A stretch of DNA of 26,023 nucleotides from JSC-12 sp033764965 (GTDB taxonomy: Bacteria > Cyanobacteriota > Cyanobacteriia > Leptolyngbyales > Leptolyngbyaceae): NCBI GenBank assembly GCA_033764965.1, contig JANRIN010000028.1:1-26023 (forward strand), given 5' to 3'. Below the pieces are notes generated by a model. That model made no database searches. It saw nothing but the letters and a program-made list of their open reading frames with translations, and was not told the DNA's origin. Position numbers and translations under genes: made by a program. Positions 6,855 to 14,371 of the stretch are shown one piece after another (positions within the stretch are counted from its first letter, which is position 1; each line of letters starts with the position of its first letter).

Positions 6855-7871
6855 CTAATTTCCTGCTTCAACGGTTTCTTTCTTCTTGCCTTTTCCTTTC
6901 TTTTCACTTACCTGACGGAACGGCTCGTAGGATACGTCTAGCCGCTTGAGAAACGCATCACGTTCCGCATCTGACCAATGGCGATCGACATCGGCAATTG
7001 CTGCATCACGTTCTTCATTCGATAACTGCAAAGAAACACCTCTACGATTTGTCCAGCTAGAAATGACCGTTTGAGTTGTAGCAATCAATGCACCGTTATC
7101 CAACGGATGCTCTAACGGTTTGTCGTCGGCAGTGAATTGATCATGAATAGCCTGCACCAGTTCTAATGAACTGGGTAGTTCTGCAATACCACCAAAGATG
7201 CCCAAAATTTGATTTTCCATCCGTCCCACTCGGCTGGATACGGCACCATAGCGACTGGTGAGTAGGATGTTGCCAAGGATGTAACGGAACTCGTCTACCG
7301 TCACATCCTTGAGTGTGATCACATCCAGAAAATGAACACCCGGTTTGATGTATTCGCTGGTGTTCAATGCCGTTGAAGCGTTACCTTTTTCATCACGCAT
7401 CGTTCCTGTCTCAAAGATCGCGTTGATAGTGCGATCGCTTAACGTATCGGTCGCTGTCAAAATGCTAAACGCATCTTCTGTCCAAATTCGACTTTTCTGT
7501 GCGCCTCCACCTCCAGCAGCAAATCCATATAGAAAGCAGTCAACACACATTTCACAGGGCGCATTTGTGTTTAAAGCACAAGCAACACCATCTTTATTCG
7601 GACGCAGGAGATCCTGAGCGCGGAGGTGTTCCCGTCCTGTGCGTCGTTCTGGTGCAACTTGTTTCCGTTTAGTCATTACAAGACGCTGCACTACTTGTTT
7701 ATCAATTTGTCCGGCTTGAACAAACTCCCGACACATCGGTTCACCCGTTCCTTCAGTCCGCAGAATCAGTTCAGATAGAGATGTTCTCAGAGTAACCAGA
7801 CCGATTGTGCGTCCTTTTGGAAAGTTTTCGTAGGTGGGTGCAAAGAACGGGTTCAGTTTTTCAATTGACAT
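6855..7871 (-). CDS. csc2: Csc2, Cas7-type backbone subunit of the I-D Cascade
   Basis: Csc2 is the Cas7-like protein that polymerises along the crRNA spacer. The 338-residue protein opens with NPFFAPTYENFPKGRTIGLV, typical of the family. It has a cysteine cluster at C98, C106, C109 and C112 (CEMCVDC) that may bind a metal, followed by a glycine-rich loop GFAAGGGGAQKSR. The later conserved blocks are YIKPGVHFLDVITLKDVT and TSRYGAVSSRVGRMEN. The C-terminal tail KKGKGKKK is strongly basic. The start at 7871 has AGGAGA six bases upstream. It lies 38 bp after cas10d and 2 bp before csc1. Confidence 0.94.
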   Translation of the reverse strand: MSIEKLNPFFAPTYENFPKGRTIGLVTLRTSLSELILRTEGTGEPMCREFVQAGQIDKQVVQRLVMTKRKQVAPERRTGREHLRAQDLLRPNKDGVACALNTNAPCEMCVDCFLYGFAAGGGGAQKSRIWTEDAFSILTATDTLSDRTINAIFETGTMRDEKGNASTALNTSEYIKPGVHFLDVITLKDVTVDEFRYILGNILLTSRYGAVSSRVGRMENQILGIFGGIAELPSSLELVQAIHDQFTADDKPLEHPLDNGALIATTQTVISSWTNRRGVSLQLSNEERDAAIADVDRHWSDAERDAFLKRLDVSYEPFRQVSEKKGKGKKKETVEAGN

Positions 7872-7909
7872 GAATTATCTCCTAGATTAGTGAATGATGA
7901 ATGAACGAT

Positions 7910-10615
7910 TTACGCAGCAGGATCTTCGGGTTGTCCATCCTGTTTACGTTTTTCCCAAAACTCTCGACGAGCTTCCATAAGGAAAAATAGATACGCAGCT
8001 TCCAGGTTTTTTTGGTCGCTCAACAACTTATCTGGACGACTCTGATAAACCTCTTCATACAGCTTCCGAAGGACACCGTAGTAGTCTTTCAATTGTTCAA
8101 ACTTCGTACCTTTGACTTCAAAATCACGAATTCGTTTGAGGCGAGTGTGATATTTCTGAACCAATGCACCAAACATGAAATCTAAATCCATGTACGCTTT
8201 TTGTGACCTCACCGCAGCAATAAATTCGGTAAAGGGTTCAGCCAGTGAGGTTCGTTTATCGGTAGAACTTCCCCACAAATTGGCTTCTGTAGCAACCTGA
8301 GCAGCTTCGCGCAAATAGCGCGTTAGTAAAGAATTATCGTTAGGCATGAGGCTCTCCAATAACTTTTTTAAGGGTTTCTCGATGCGATTCAAGTTAAACG
8401 TGAGATTCGGTTCATCTTGCTCTCGTAAGATCCAACGCAACAGAACAAAGTAGAGGCTAAACGGTTGGGCACAAGCCCGTGCCAGGTCATACAAACAGTC
8501 ATCTAATTTAGATAGATTGACGATCGCGATTGCCATATCTGATAGACACCGTAATCGTGTGAGAATTTCCTGTGCTTCAAATCGGTCATACATTCCAATG
8601 GCAGCGTTCCCTATGCTCAAGAGAGGTTGCAATGCTGAGGGAATTCCTTCTACACGACTAAAAACATGAGTAGCGACATCCACTTGAAGTCCTGCACTCA
8701 AAACAAACGGAAACCCAAATTCAGGTGCTAGGGAAAGCTCTAACGCCAGCCGCAATGACTTCAGCAACGACAGTGATGCTGTGGTGTCACCCCACATAAT
8801 TGGAATTGTGACTGTTGAATGAATAAAATCACGGCGTTTGGGGAAGGCAAATCCAACCACTTTGTTTGCCTTAAACACGATCGCCTTATCTCGATACAAC
8901 TTTAGTTCATCAACCGAGACTGTACCTCCATCTGCATTTGTCGCGGCAGTATCTTCCAACCAATCTCGCCAGATTCGTAACAATTCTGGGCAAGAGCCTT
9001 GTGGTAGTGCAAAGTGTAGATAATACGGCGGTTCCTTTTTGGCAGCGGGAAAGAAAGCTCCAACGGTCATTAGTTGGTATGCCAGGGCTGCCATTGGTTC
9101 AGCTTGTCGAACTGGATCACTTCCCATGCCACCAGGCAGCCGATTGGAAAACATTTGCACCTTCGTTCCGATCGGCATTTTGTCAGAACTGAGTGTACTG
9201 GTTTCGTTCACTGTTGCACCAAGAGAGCATCGTTGACGGGGATTCGCCTCAATGTAGGTTGTTAATTCGCTGCTGCCCATTGCATTACTGACAAAAGCAC
9301 AACTGAGCGATCTCCGCACGGCTAGAAGCATCTCTTCTGAAACATCCGCATGGTCTGACTGTGTTTTACCCTTTCGCAATTCCAGCGACTCTTGCAATGC
9401 GGCGATGACTCCTTGCATTCCGTTAGGTGATGGTTTTGCGCCAAAGAGCGATCGCCCATACAGTGCATCAAATGGTTCCAAAGCCAGTCGTTGTGGCTCA
9501 GATAAACCTGCATGAGCCGTAATTCTATCCCAAACTTGTTTCGGGCTTAATTCTGGCTCCACTTCGCGGTAGCTAAGATAAGCGGCTTTCATGCCTTCGG
9601 AGATGCTGAAATCTTCTGCACCAGTCACCGGAATCAGTCCTATATCCAACGCCGCTTGTAATGCCGCAGGGTCAACTTTTTGGTTGCCCCACTTCTCAAC
9701 ATCACTTTGAATTTTGTCTAGCTTGAAGCCTGCTTTCTTTTTCTCTAGCAGTGCCAGGACGACATTTAATACTTCTTCGCGATCATGTTGCACGGCTTGA
9801 CTAGAAATTTTAATTCCGTCTTTCGTTGCTCTCACCAATTGCTCAATATTGCCACCAAATACCTGATCGATTTTGGTTTGCCAGGTTGCAGCAATTTCGG
9901 TAGTTAAATCTAAGCCTGGATTTGCAGCACCTTCAACTAAAACACCGTCTGGAGAAACAGCCAACACATTGTATTGATGTTGATGCAACACTGCTTCACA
10001 GGCGCTCAGTAGCAATGCCGTGATATATCCTCGATCTTCGGTAATTTTTACCCAGTAAAGTTCACAGGGACGATCGAAGGCATGGATCAACTCAGTGCGG
10101 ATTTTTTGAACCAGTTTCTCTTCTTTCAGTTCTAAATCAAATAAGTCAGCAGCTCGTAAAATTGATGCCCATCGCTCAATTCGAGGATCTTCAGGCAAAA
10201 ATCTGGCTCCATCACTCACGTTATGTCCCGAATGTCGCTCGATCAGCTTTCGGGCTAATTCCAAATCAGCATCAGTCTGAATCAGATTGCTAACTCCCAC
10301 CTGTTCAAACTGCTCCTTCAGAAATTTTGAGTCTCTTGCCAGTGTTTTAACGTTCCGCTTCTGCGTTTCATCCAACTTATTCAAATCATGAACGGCTGTC
10401 GCTGCAAGCAAAACGGCTCTTTGAGCATCCGGCACACCTGCCAAATGGCTTACTGTCAAACTAAATTGGCACGCCGAATCCAGGTGTTCAGCTAGTGTCC
10501 GACTTTCACGAACTCCAGTCTGTCGATGTTTGCCATGAAGTTCATAAAGTTTAGGACGAATTTCTTGAAAGTAGCGATCGTCAAGCGTTTTAGGAGCGCG
10601 ATTGAGTAACGACAT
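7910..10615 (-). CDS. cas10d: Cas10d (Csc3), large subunit with HD nuclease domain
   Basis: Cas10d is the signature large subunit of subtype I-D and carries the HD nuclease that cuts DNA, replacing the HD part of Cas3. The 901-residue protein starts with the HD domain: H44 in LAEHLDS, then the HD pair H76-D77 in TAVHDLNKLD, and further candidate metal ligands in ERHSGHNVSD and RAADLFD. The middle has the family's EVEPELSPKQVW and NRLPGGMGSDPV segments. The C-terminal 200 residues are helical (small-subunit-like). I see no intact GGDD motif of type III Cas10. The start at 10615 follows the only ATG before the homology. An AT-rich TATATAAA just upstream may belong to a secondary promoter, but I cannot place a good -35. 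Confidence 0.93.
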   Translation of the reverse strand: MSLLNRAPKTLDDRYFQEIRPKLYELHGKHRQTGVRESRTLAEHLDSACQFSLTVSHLAGVPDAQRAVLLAATAVHDLNKLDETQKRNVKTLARDSKFLKEQFEQVGVSNLIQTDADLELARKLIERHSGHNVSDGARFLPEDPRIERWASILRAADLFDLELKEEKLVQKIRTELIHAFDRPCELYWVKITEDRGYITALLLSACEAVLHQHQYNVLAVSPDGVLVEGAANPGLDLTTEIAATWQTKIDQVFGGNIEQLVRATKDGIKISSQAVQHDREEVLNVVLALLEKKKAGFKLDKIQSDVEKWGNQKVDPAALQAALDIGLIPVTGAEDFSISEGMKAAYLSYREVEPELSPKQVWDRITAHAGLSEPQRLALEPFDALYGRSLFGAKPSPNGMQGVIAALQESLELRKGKTQSDHADVSEEMLLAVRRSLSCAFVSNAMGSSELTTYIEANPRQRCSLGATVNETSTLSSDKMPIGTKVQMFSNRLPGGMGSDPVRQAEPMAALAYQLMTVGAFFPAAKKEPPYYLHFALPQGSCPELLRIWRDWLEDTAATNADGGTVSVDELKLYRDKAIVFKANKVVGFAFPKRRDFIHSTVTIPIMWGDTTASLSLLKSLRLALELSLAPEFGFPFVLSAGLQVDVATHVFSRVEGIPSALQPLLSIGNAAIGMYDRFEAQEILTRLRCLSDMAIAIVNLSKLDDCLYDLARACAQPFSLYFVLLRWILREQDEPNLTFNLNRIEKPLKKLLESLMPNDNSLLTRYLREAAQVATEANLWGSSTDKRTSLAEPFTEFIAAVRSQKAYMDLDFMFGALVQKYHTRLKRIRDFEVKGTKFEQLKDYYGVLRKLYEEVYQSRPDKLLSDQKNLEAAYLFFLMEARREFWEKRKQDGQPEDPAA

Positions 10616-10711
10616 TTAGAAGTGCCTTTATATAAAGTCAACATTGTTGCAACGTCTGTTTGTAATCAGGGGAAAGCTGCAACTGCATTTTTCCCCTAAC
10701 ATCGAAAGAAC

Positions 10712-10921
10712 TTAAGAGATCGCTTGTAGCTCAACGACTAACCGATACTCATATCGTTGCTTTTCAATCCACCGCTTCTCAAATACGTAACCGCGTTTAC
10801 TCAGAATATGCTTTGTCGCGGAGAAGCGATGGCTGATTTTCTCTACCAACTCTTCTTGAGGGTGCCAAGCACCATCCGACATGATGGAAAGCATTTTGTC
10901 AGGCAAGTTATCGTTCTTCAT
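10712..10921 (-). CDS. Small winged-helix-like protein heading the I-D operon
   Basis: I do not recognise a named family. The 69-residue reading (ATG at 10921; a TTG at 10933 would add four residues) contains MLSIMSDGAWHPQEELVEKI, then SATKHILSKRGYVFEKRW and a final strand RYEYRLVVEL. This pattern of helix, recognition-type helix and beta hairpin resembles a minimal winged helix-turn-helix. It is the first gene after the candidate promoter at 11020, 96 bp before cas10d and on the same strand, so it is probably co-transcribed with the cas genes. It could be an operon regulator or an anti-invader accessory; the sequence alone does not decide. No clear Shine-Dalgarno site is seen for either start. 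Confidence 0.65.
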   Translation of the reverse strand: MKNDNLPDKMLSIMSDGAWHPQEELVEKISHRFSATKHILSKRGYVFEKRWIEKQRYEYRLVVELQAIS

Positions 10922-10947
10922 GGTTGTAGCCAATACAAGGTGTTCAA

Positions 10948-10963
10948 CCAGACTAGCCAGACT
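10948..10963. promoter_or_regulatory. Direct repeat CCAGACT-AG-CCAGACT upstream of the I-D operon
   Basis: Two perfect 7-bp copies start 9 bp apart, between the candidate promoter and the first gene of the operon. The position would suit a transcription factor site in the leader, but the spacing is less than one helical turn and chance is possible. Confidence 0.3.
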
Positions 10964-11019
10964 CTATGATGAAACTGGTAAATTAAAAATGAACAGGCTG
11001 GCAAGTCCGGTCTGTTTTT

Positions 11020-11028
11020 ACTATACCA
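11020..11028 (-). promoter_or_regulatory. Extended -10 promoter candidate for the I-D cas operon
   Basis: On the minus strand the sequence reads TGGTATAGT, an extended -10 (TGn followed by a TATAAT-like hexamer). No good -35 lies 17 bp upstream, which is tolerated with an extended -10. It is about 100 bp before the first small ORF. The leader between them is AT-rich. Confidence 0.45.
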
Positions 11029-11160
11029 TCAGTTTTTGGTTAGTACAGCAACCAGGCATCCATCACTTGCAGATAAGACATTCTTAGTGCTCCTTCTCAT
11101 TCGTTTTCACTGTAAAATTGCATGAAAGCCTATTAGGAATTGAAAAAGTACGGCATCTAG

Positions 11161-11236
11161 GTGTGACGCACAGCGTCTAAAAAATTAATCCCTTTCAGGG
11201 GTTGCGCGAGCCAGAGGCATATGTCTCTGGCTTTTT
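11161..11236 (+). ncRNA. Candidate small structured RNA upstream of the WYL regulator
   Basis: Three hairpins follow each other on the plus strand. The first is GACGC-ACA-GCGTC (11165-11177). The second is ATCCCT-TTC-AGGGGT (11188-11202). The third is a 10-bp stem and T-tract terminator (11209-11236). No open frame of note crosses them and the next gene starts 100 bp later, so the terminator must end either a small RNA or a transcript from further left. I cannot identify the promoter or the exact 5' end. Confidence 0.35.
11209..11236 (+). terminator. Rho-independent terminator
   Basis: AGCCAGAGGC pairs with GTCTCTGGCT over ten positions (one G-T pair) around a four-base ATAT loop and is followed directly by TTTTT. 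This is a textbook intrinsic terminator for plus-strand transcription. It lies upstream of the WYL regulator, insulating that gene from transcription coming from the left. Confidence 0.8.
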
Positions 11237-11313
11237 AATGCCCTTCTTTTTGTACGTGACTGGTTGCGATGTGTCTATCATGGCAGCAGAATAGAAAAGT
11301 GGCAAGTACAAAG

Positions 11314-11323
11314 TGTACGTACA
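11314..11323. promoter_or_regulatory. TGTACGTACA palindrome, possible operator of the WYL regulator
   Basis: A perfect 10-bp palindrome ends 12 bp before the ATG at 11336, just ahead of the GGAG ribosome site. A partial copy TGTACGT occurs at 11251-11257, exactly 63 bp (six helical turns) upstream. The placement would suit autorepression by the ribbon-helix-helix domain encoded here. This is inference from position and symmetry only. Confidence 0.4.
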
Positions 11324-11335
11324 GACGGAGTTCTC

Positions 11336-12202
11336 ATGGGTCGTCGTGGTCAATCAATTACTCTGTCAATTTCTAACAAGGACAAAGAGCAGCTAGAGCA
11401 AATAGCGATCGAACAAGGAATGCTGTGGGGCGATCGCCCAAACATTTCCCGCTTAGTGGAAGCGATCGCTCGTCGAGAGTTGCTGATTGGTCGGAATCAC
11501 GACTGGTCAGAGGAACGGATTCGAGCATTATTACAGGCAATGCGATCGCTGATTGATATGGGGCAAATGGATGAAGCTCACAGCCTGGCTAGTTTGCTCC
11601 TGGAACGGAGTGAACTAGCAATACCGTTACGAAATGAAATAGAGAGTTTAATTGCAGTTCCAATTGTTCCCTGGCGTTTAGAGATTGATCAGTACATTCG
11701 CCGCCAAATTCCGTTTCAACTGACCTATCGAGATGCCGCCGATCGCCCCTGGAGCTTCACCATTCGCCATGCCCGAATTACGACCTATGAGCGACGACAG
11801 TATCTCGAATGCTGGTGCGACGAAACAGAAGGCAATCAAGATTTACCCGAATTGCAGCATAACTGGACGCTGCGGCTCGATCGTATCCCTGAAGCTGCTC
11901 TTAATACCGTGCGCGGGAAATGGCGACCCGATCTCGATTATCTGGAAGTCGAAATGCACTTACTAAAAGGACTTGCCTTTGCCTACGAAGCCAAGACGAC
12001 CGATACTCACAACGAATGGCTGAGCGATCGCCATCCTCCCGTCCGCCATGTCATTCGGCACGTCTCCAACACCTTCTGGTTTTTCCGAGAGGTGTTTCGT
12101 TATGGGGAAGACTGTATCATTGTCTCCCCCAAGCCTGTTCAGGAGCGGTTCAAGCAAAAACTGCACGCCTTATGTAAGGCTTATGATTTGATTGAGTCAT
12201 GA
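11336..12202 (+). CDS. RHH-WYL transcriptional regulator linked to I-D CRISPR
   Basis: A 288-residue regulator. Residues about 5-52 are a ribbon-helix-helix-like DNA-binding region (GQSITLSISNKDKEQLEQIA, then ISRLVEAIARRELL). A helical middle follows, and a WYL domain lies at about 125-215 (IRRQIPFQLTYRDAADRPW, ARITTYERRQYLECWCDE). The C-terminal part has HPPVRHVIRHVSNTFWFFRE. WYL domains sense ligands, probably nucleic-acid related. A WYL protein next to the I-D locus of Synechocystis 6803 (Sll7009) has been reported as a negative regulator of that CRISPR system, and the position and domain order here match. The start at 11336 is chosen because GGAG lies 5 bp upstream and the RHH begins at once; the ATG-like start at 11264 would add 24 unrelated residues. 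It is divergent from the cas operon. Confidence 0.88.
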   Translation: MGRRGQSITLSISNKDKEQLEQIAIEQGMLWGDRPNISRLVEAIARRELLIGRNHDWSEERIRALLQAMRSLIDMGQMDEAHSLASLLLERSELAIPLRNEIESLIAVPIVPWRLEIDQYIRRQIPFQLTYRDAADRPWSFTIRHARITTYERRQYLECWCDETEGNQDLPELQHNWTLRLDRIPEAALNTVRGKWRPDLDYLEVEMHLLKGLAFAYEAKTTDTHNEWLSDRHPPVRHVIRHVSNTFWFFREVFRYGEDCIIVSPKPVQERFKQKLHALCKAYDLIES

Positions 12203-12352
12203 GACGCAACAATTGAAAATGCGGACGTGGGAAGTACTTTATCCTAAACGCTATGGCGAGTCTCCTTGGTAGGCGCACCAGTGTCGTCAAAGACGATTGG
12301 AGATTTTTGCCCCTACTCATCATGACCTGTGATTTTGGGAAATTTGTTCTTT

Positions 12353-14236
12353 ATGAAACTATTAGTGGTCGAGGATGATGAGTTTATTGCTCAGGCACTC
12401 GTGAACGTCCTCAGCAGCCAAAACTACGTGGTTGAAGTGGCGACTGATGGTCAGGCAGGATGGGATTTGGTTGAAGTCTTTGATTATGATCTGGTGATGC
12501 TGGACGTGATGCTTCCCAAACTGGATGGAGTCAGCCTTTGCCGCCAAATTCGTTCGAAGGGGCTGCAAGTGCCTATTTTGTTGCTGACGGGGCGAGATAG
12601 CGGTCACGACAAAGCGATCGGGCTAGATGCGGGTGCGGATGACTATGTGGTGAAACCGTTTGATCCAGAAGAACTGGTGGCACGGGTGCGGGCGCTTTTA
12701 CGTCGAAGGGGAGCGATCGCCCGACCCTTACTGACCTGGGGTGATTTGCAGCTTAACCCCAGTAGCTGTGAAGTCACCTGTGGCACCCAGCCCTTATCCT
12801 TGACACCGAAAGAATATGCCCTACTAGAACTCTTTTTGCGAAACAGCCGACGAGTTTTCAGTTGCGGCATGATTCTAGAGCATTTGTGGTCTTACGAGGA
12901 TATGCCTGGAGAAGATGCGGTCAGGACTCATATCAAAGGCTTACGGCAAAAACTCAAAGGAGTTGGACTCCCTCATGATCTGGTTGAAACCGTCTATGGC
13001 ATCGGGTATCGGTTGAAGCCGAAAGACCCAGATCCTGAACACTCGATCGCCTACACCTCCGATCAAAATTTACTTCCCCCTCTTGCTGAACCTAGCCATC
13101 AACAGGCTTTAGCAAGCATAAATCGGATCTGGCATCGGTTCAAAGGACGCATCAGTGAACAGGTGGGTGTGTTAGAGCAGGCAGTCATTGCTGTAGAGCG
13201 GGCGTTATTGGATCAGGATTTACGGCAGCAAGCGAGACAGGAAGCCCATACTCTGGCAGGTTCGCTGGGCACTTTTGGATTGCCGGATGGGTCGAAACTG
13301 GCGCGTCAAATCGAAGGGTTGTTTCAAGCGGAGCAGCCCTTGAATCCAACTGAAGTTGTCAATCTGCGAGAATGGGTGAAGTCTTTGCGACAGGAGATTG
13401 AACGATCGCAAACCACCGCTCCAGAAGCGCCCAATGCAGGAGACGATCGCCCGTTGCTGTTGATTGTGGATCGCGATCGCTCCTTCGCGAACCAACTCAT
13501 CGCTGAAGCAACGACCTGGGGCTTGCGTGCCGAAGTTGCCGCCAATCTCACTAGAGCCAGAGATAAGATCCTGCTGGAACCACCTGACATCGTGCTGTTA
13601 GATCCAGTTATTTCAACCACAGTCGCAGAAAGTCTGTCCTTGCTGACAGACCTCAATAAACAGGTGCCCCCGATTCCGGTTGTGATCTTGACTGAACACA
13701 ACGATCTCACCGAGCGGTTAGAGATAGCTCGGTTAGGGGGGCGCACCTTTTTACAGAAACCAGTTCCCCCTGCCCAGGCGTTAGAGGCAGTCAACCAGGT
13801 GTTGCACCAGGCGGATCGGGCAAAAGGTCGGGTGCTGGTGGTGGATGATGATCCGGCGCTGTTGGCGATCGTGCGATCGCTGCTGGAACCCTGGGGATTG
13901 AAAATCACCACCCTCGCGCAGCCCCAACAGTTTTGGGAAACTTTAGAAGCCTGCTCACCTGACCTGCTGATTCTAGACATCGAAATGCCGGAGATCGGTG
14001 GCATTGAACTGTGTCAAATTGTGCGTAACGATGCTCACTGGAGCAGTTTACCGATTCTATTTCTCACCGCTCATACCGATGCTGACACCGTGAATCAGGT
14101 GTTTTCTGTGGGGGCAGATGACTTTGTGAGTAAGCCGATCGTTGGACCCGAACTGGTGACACGGATTATCAATCGCTTGGAGCGCATTCGGCTCTTGCAA
14201 AATCTGGCAGATAGCAGACGGGGTTCGGAACCCTGA
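12353..14236 (+). CDS. Multidomain response regulator: REC, winged helix, Hpt, REC, REC
   Basis: A 627-residue regulator. The first receiver (1-115) has phosphoacceptor D51 in VMLDVMLPKLDG and K101 in VVKPFDP. An OmpR-type DNA-binding domain (about 125-222) has LTPKEYALLELFL and ends YGIGYRLKP. An Hpt domain (about 250-350) has H299 in EAHTLAGSLGTFGL. The second receiver (366-485) is diverged, with D417 (VLLDPVIS) and K469 but lacking the usual acidic pair. The third (492-615) is canonical, with VVDDDP, D542 in LILDIEMP and K594. The start MKLLVVEDDE at 12353 is used because the receiver begins there. No clear ribosome site is seen. With the kinase and single receiver downstream on the same strand, the gene belongs to a phosphorelay. 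Confidence 0.92.
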   Translation: MKLLVVEDDEFIAQALVNVLSSQNYVVEVATDGQAGWDLVEVFDYDLVMLDVMLPKLDGVSLCRQIRSKGLQVPILLLTGRDSGHDKAIGLDAGADDYVVKPFDPEELVARVRALLRRRGAIARPLLTWGDLQLNPSSCEVTCGTQPLSLTPKEYALLELFLRNSRRVFSCGMILEHLWSYEDMPGEDAVRTHIKGLRQKLKGVGLPHDLVETVYGIGYRLKPKDPDPEHSIAYTSDQNLLPPLAEPSHQQALASINRIWHRFKGRISEQVGVLEQAVIAVERALLDQDLRQQARQEAHTLAGSLGTFGLPDGSKLARQIEGLFQAEQPLNPTEVVNLREWVKSLRQEIERSQTTAPEAPNAGDDRPLLLIVDRDRSFANQLIAEATTWGLRAEVAANLTRARDKILLEPPDIVLLDPVISTTVAESLSLLTDLNKQVPPIPVVILTEHNDLTERLEIARLGGRTFLQKPVPPAQALEAVNQVLHQADRAKGRVLVVDDDPALLAIVRSLLEPWGLKITTLAQPQQFWETLEACSPDLLILDIEMPEIGGIELCQIVRNDAHWSSLPILFLTAHTDADTVNQVFSVGADDFVSKPIVGPELVTRIINRLERIRLLQNLADSRRGSEP

Positions 14237-14371
14237 TGATGGCAACCATTTGCACACGCTTTGTCAGGCAACCAATGCTGCACTTGATCAGACAAAAGCG
14301 GCTGGGTGCGATCGCGTTGCGTATACTGCATAGCAGAGGCAGGTGCTGAATCTGCCATTTCAGGAGGGGAT

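Noticed and set aside
11165..11177. GACGC-ACA-GCGTC hairpin as a terminator for minus-strand transcription
   Set aside because: The T-tract would precede, not follow, the hairpin on that strand.
13324..14004. 226-residue open frame on the minus strand inside the multidomain regulator
   Set aside because: It mirrors a well-supported receiver-containing gene on the other strand, is rich in S, T and R, and has no domain or ribosome site.
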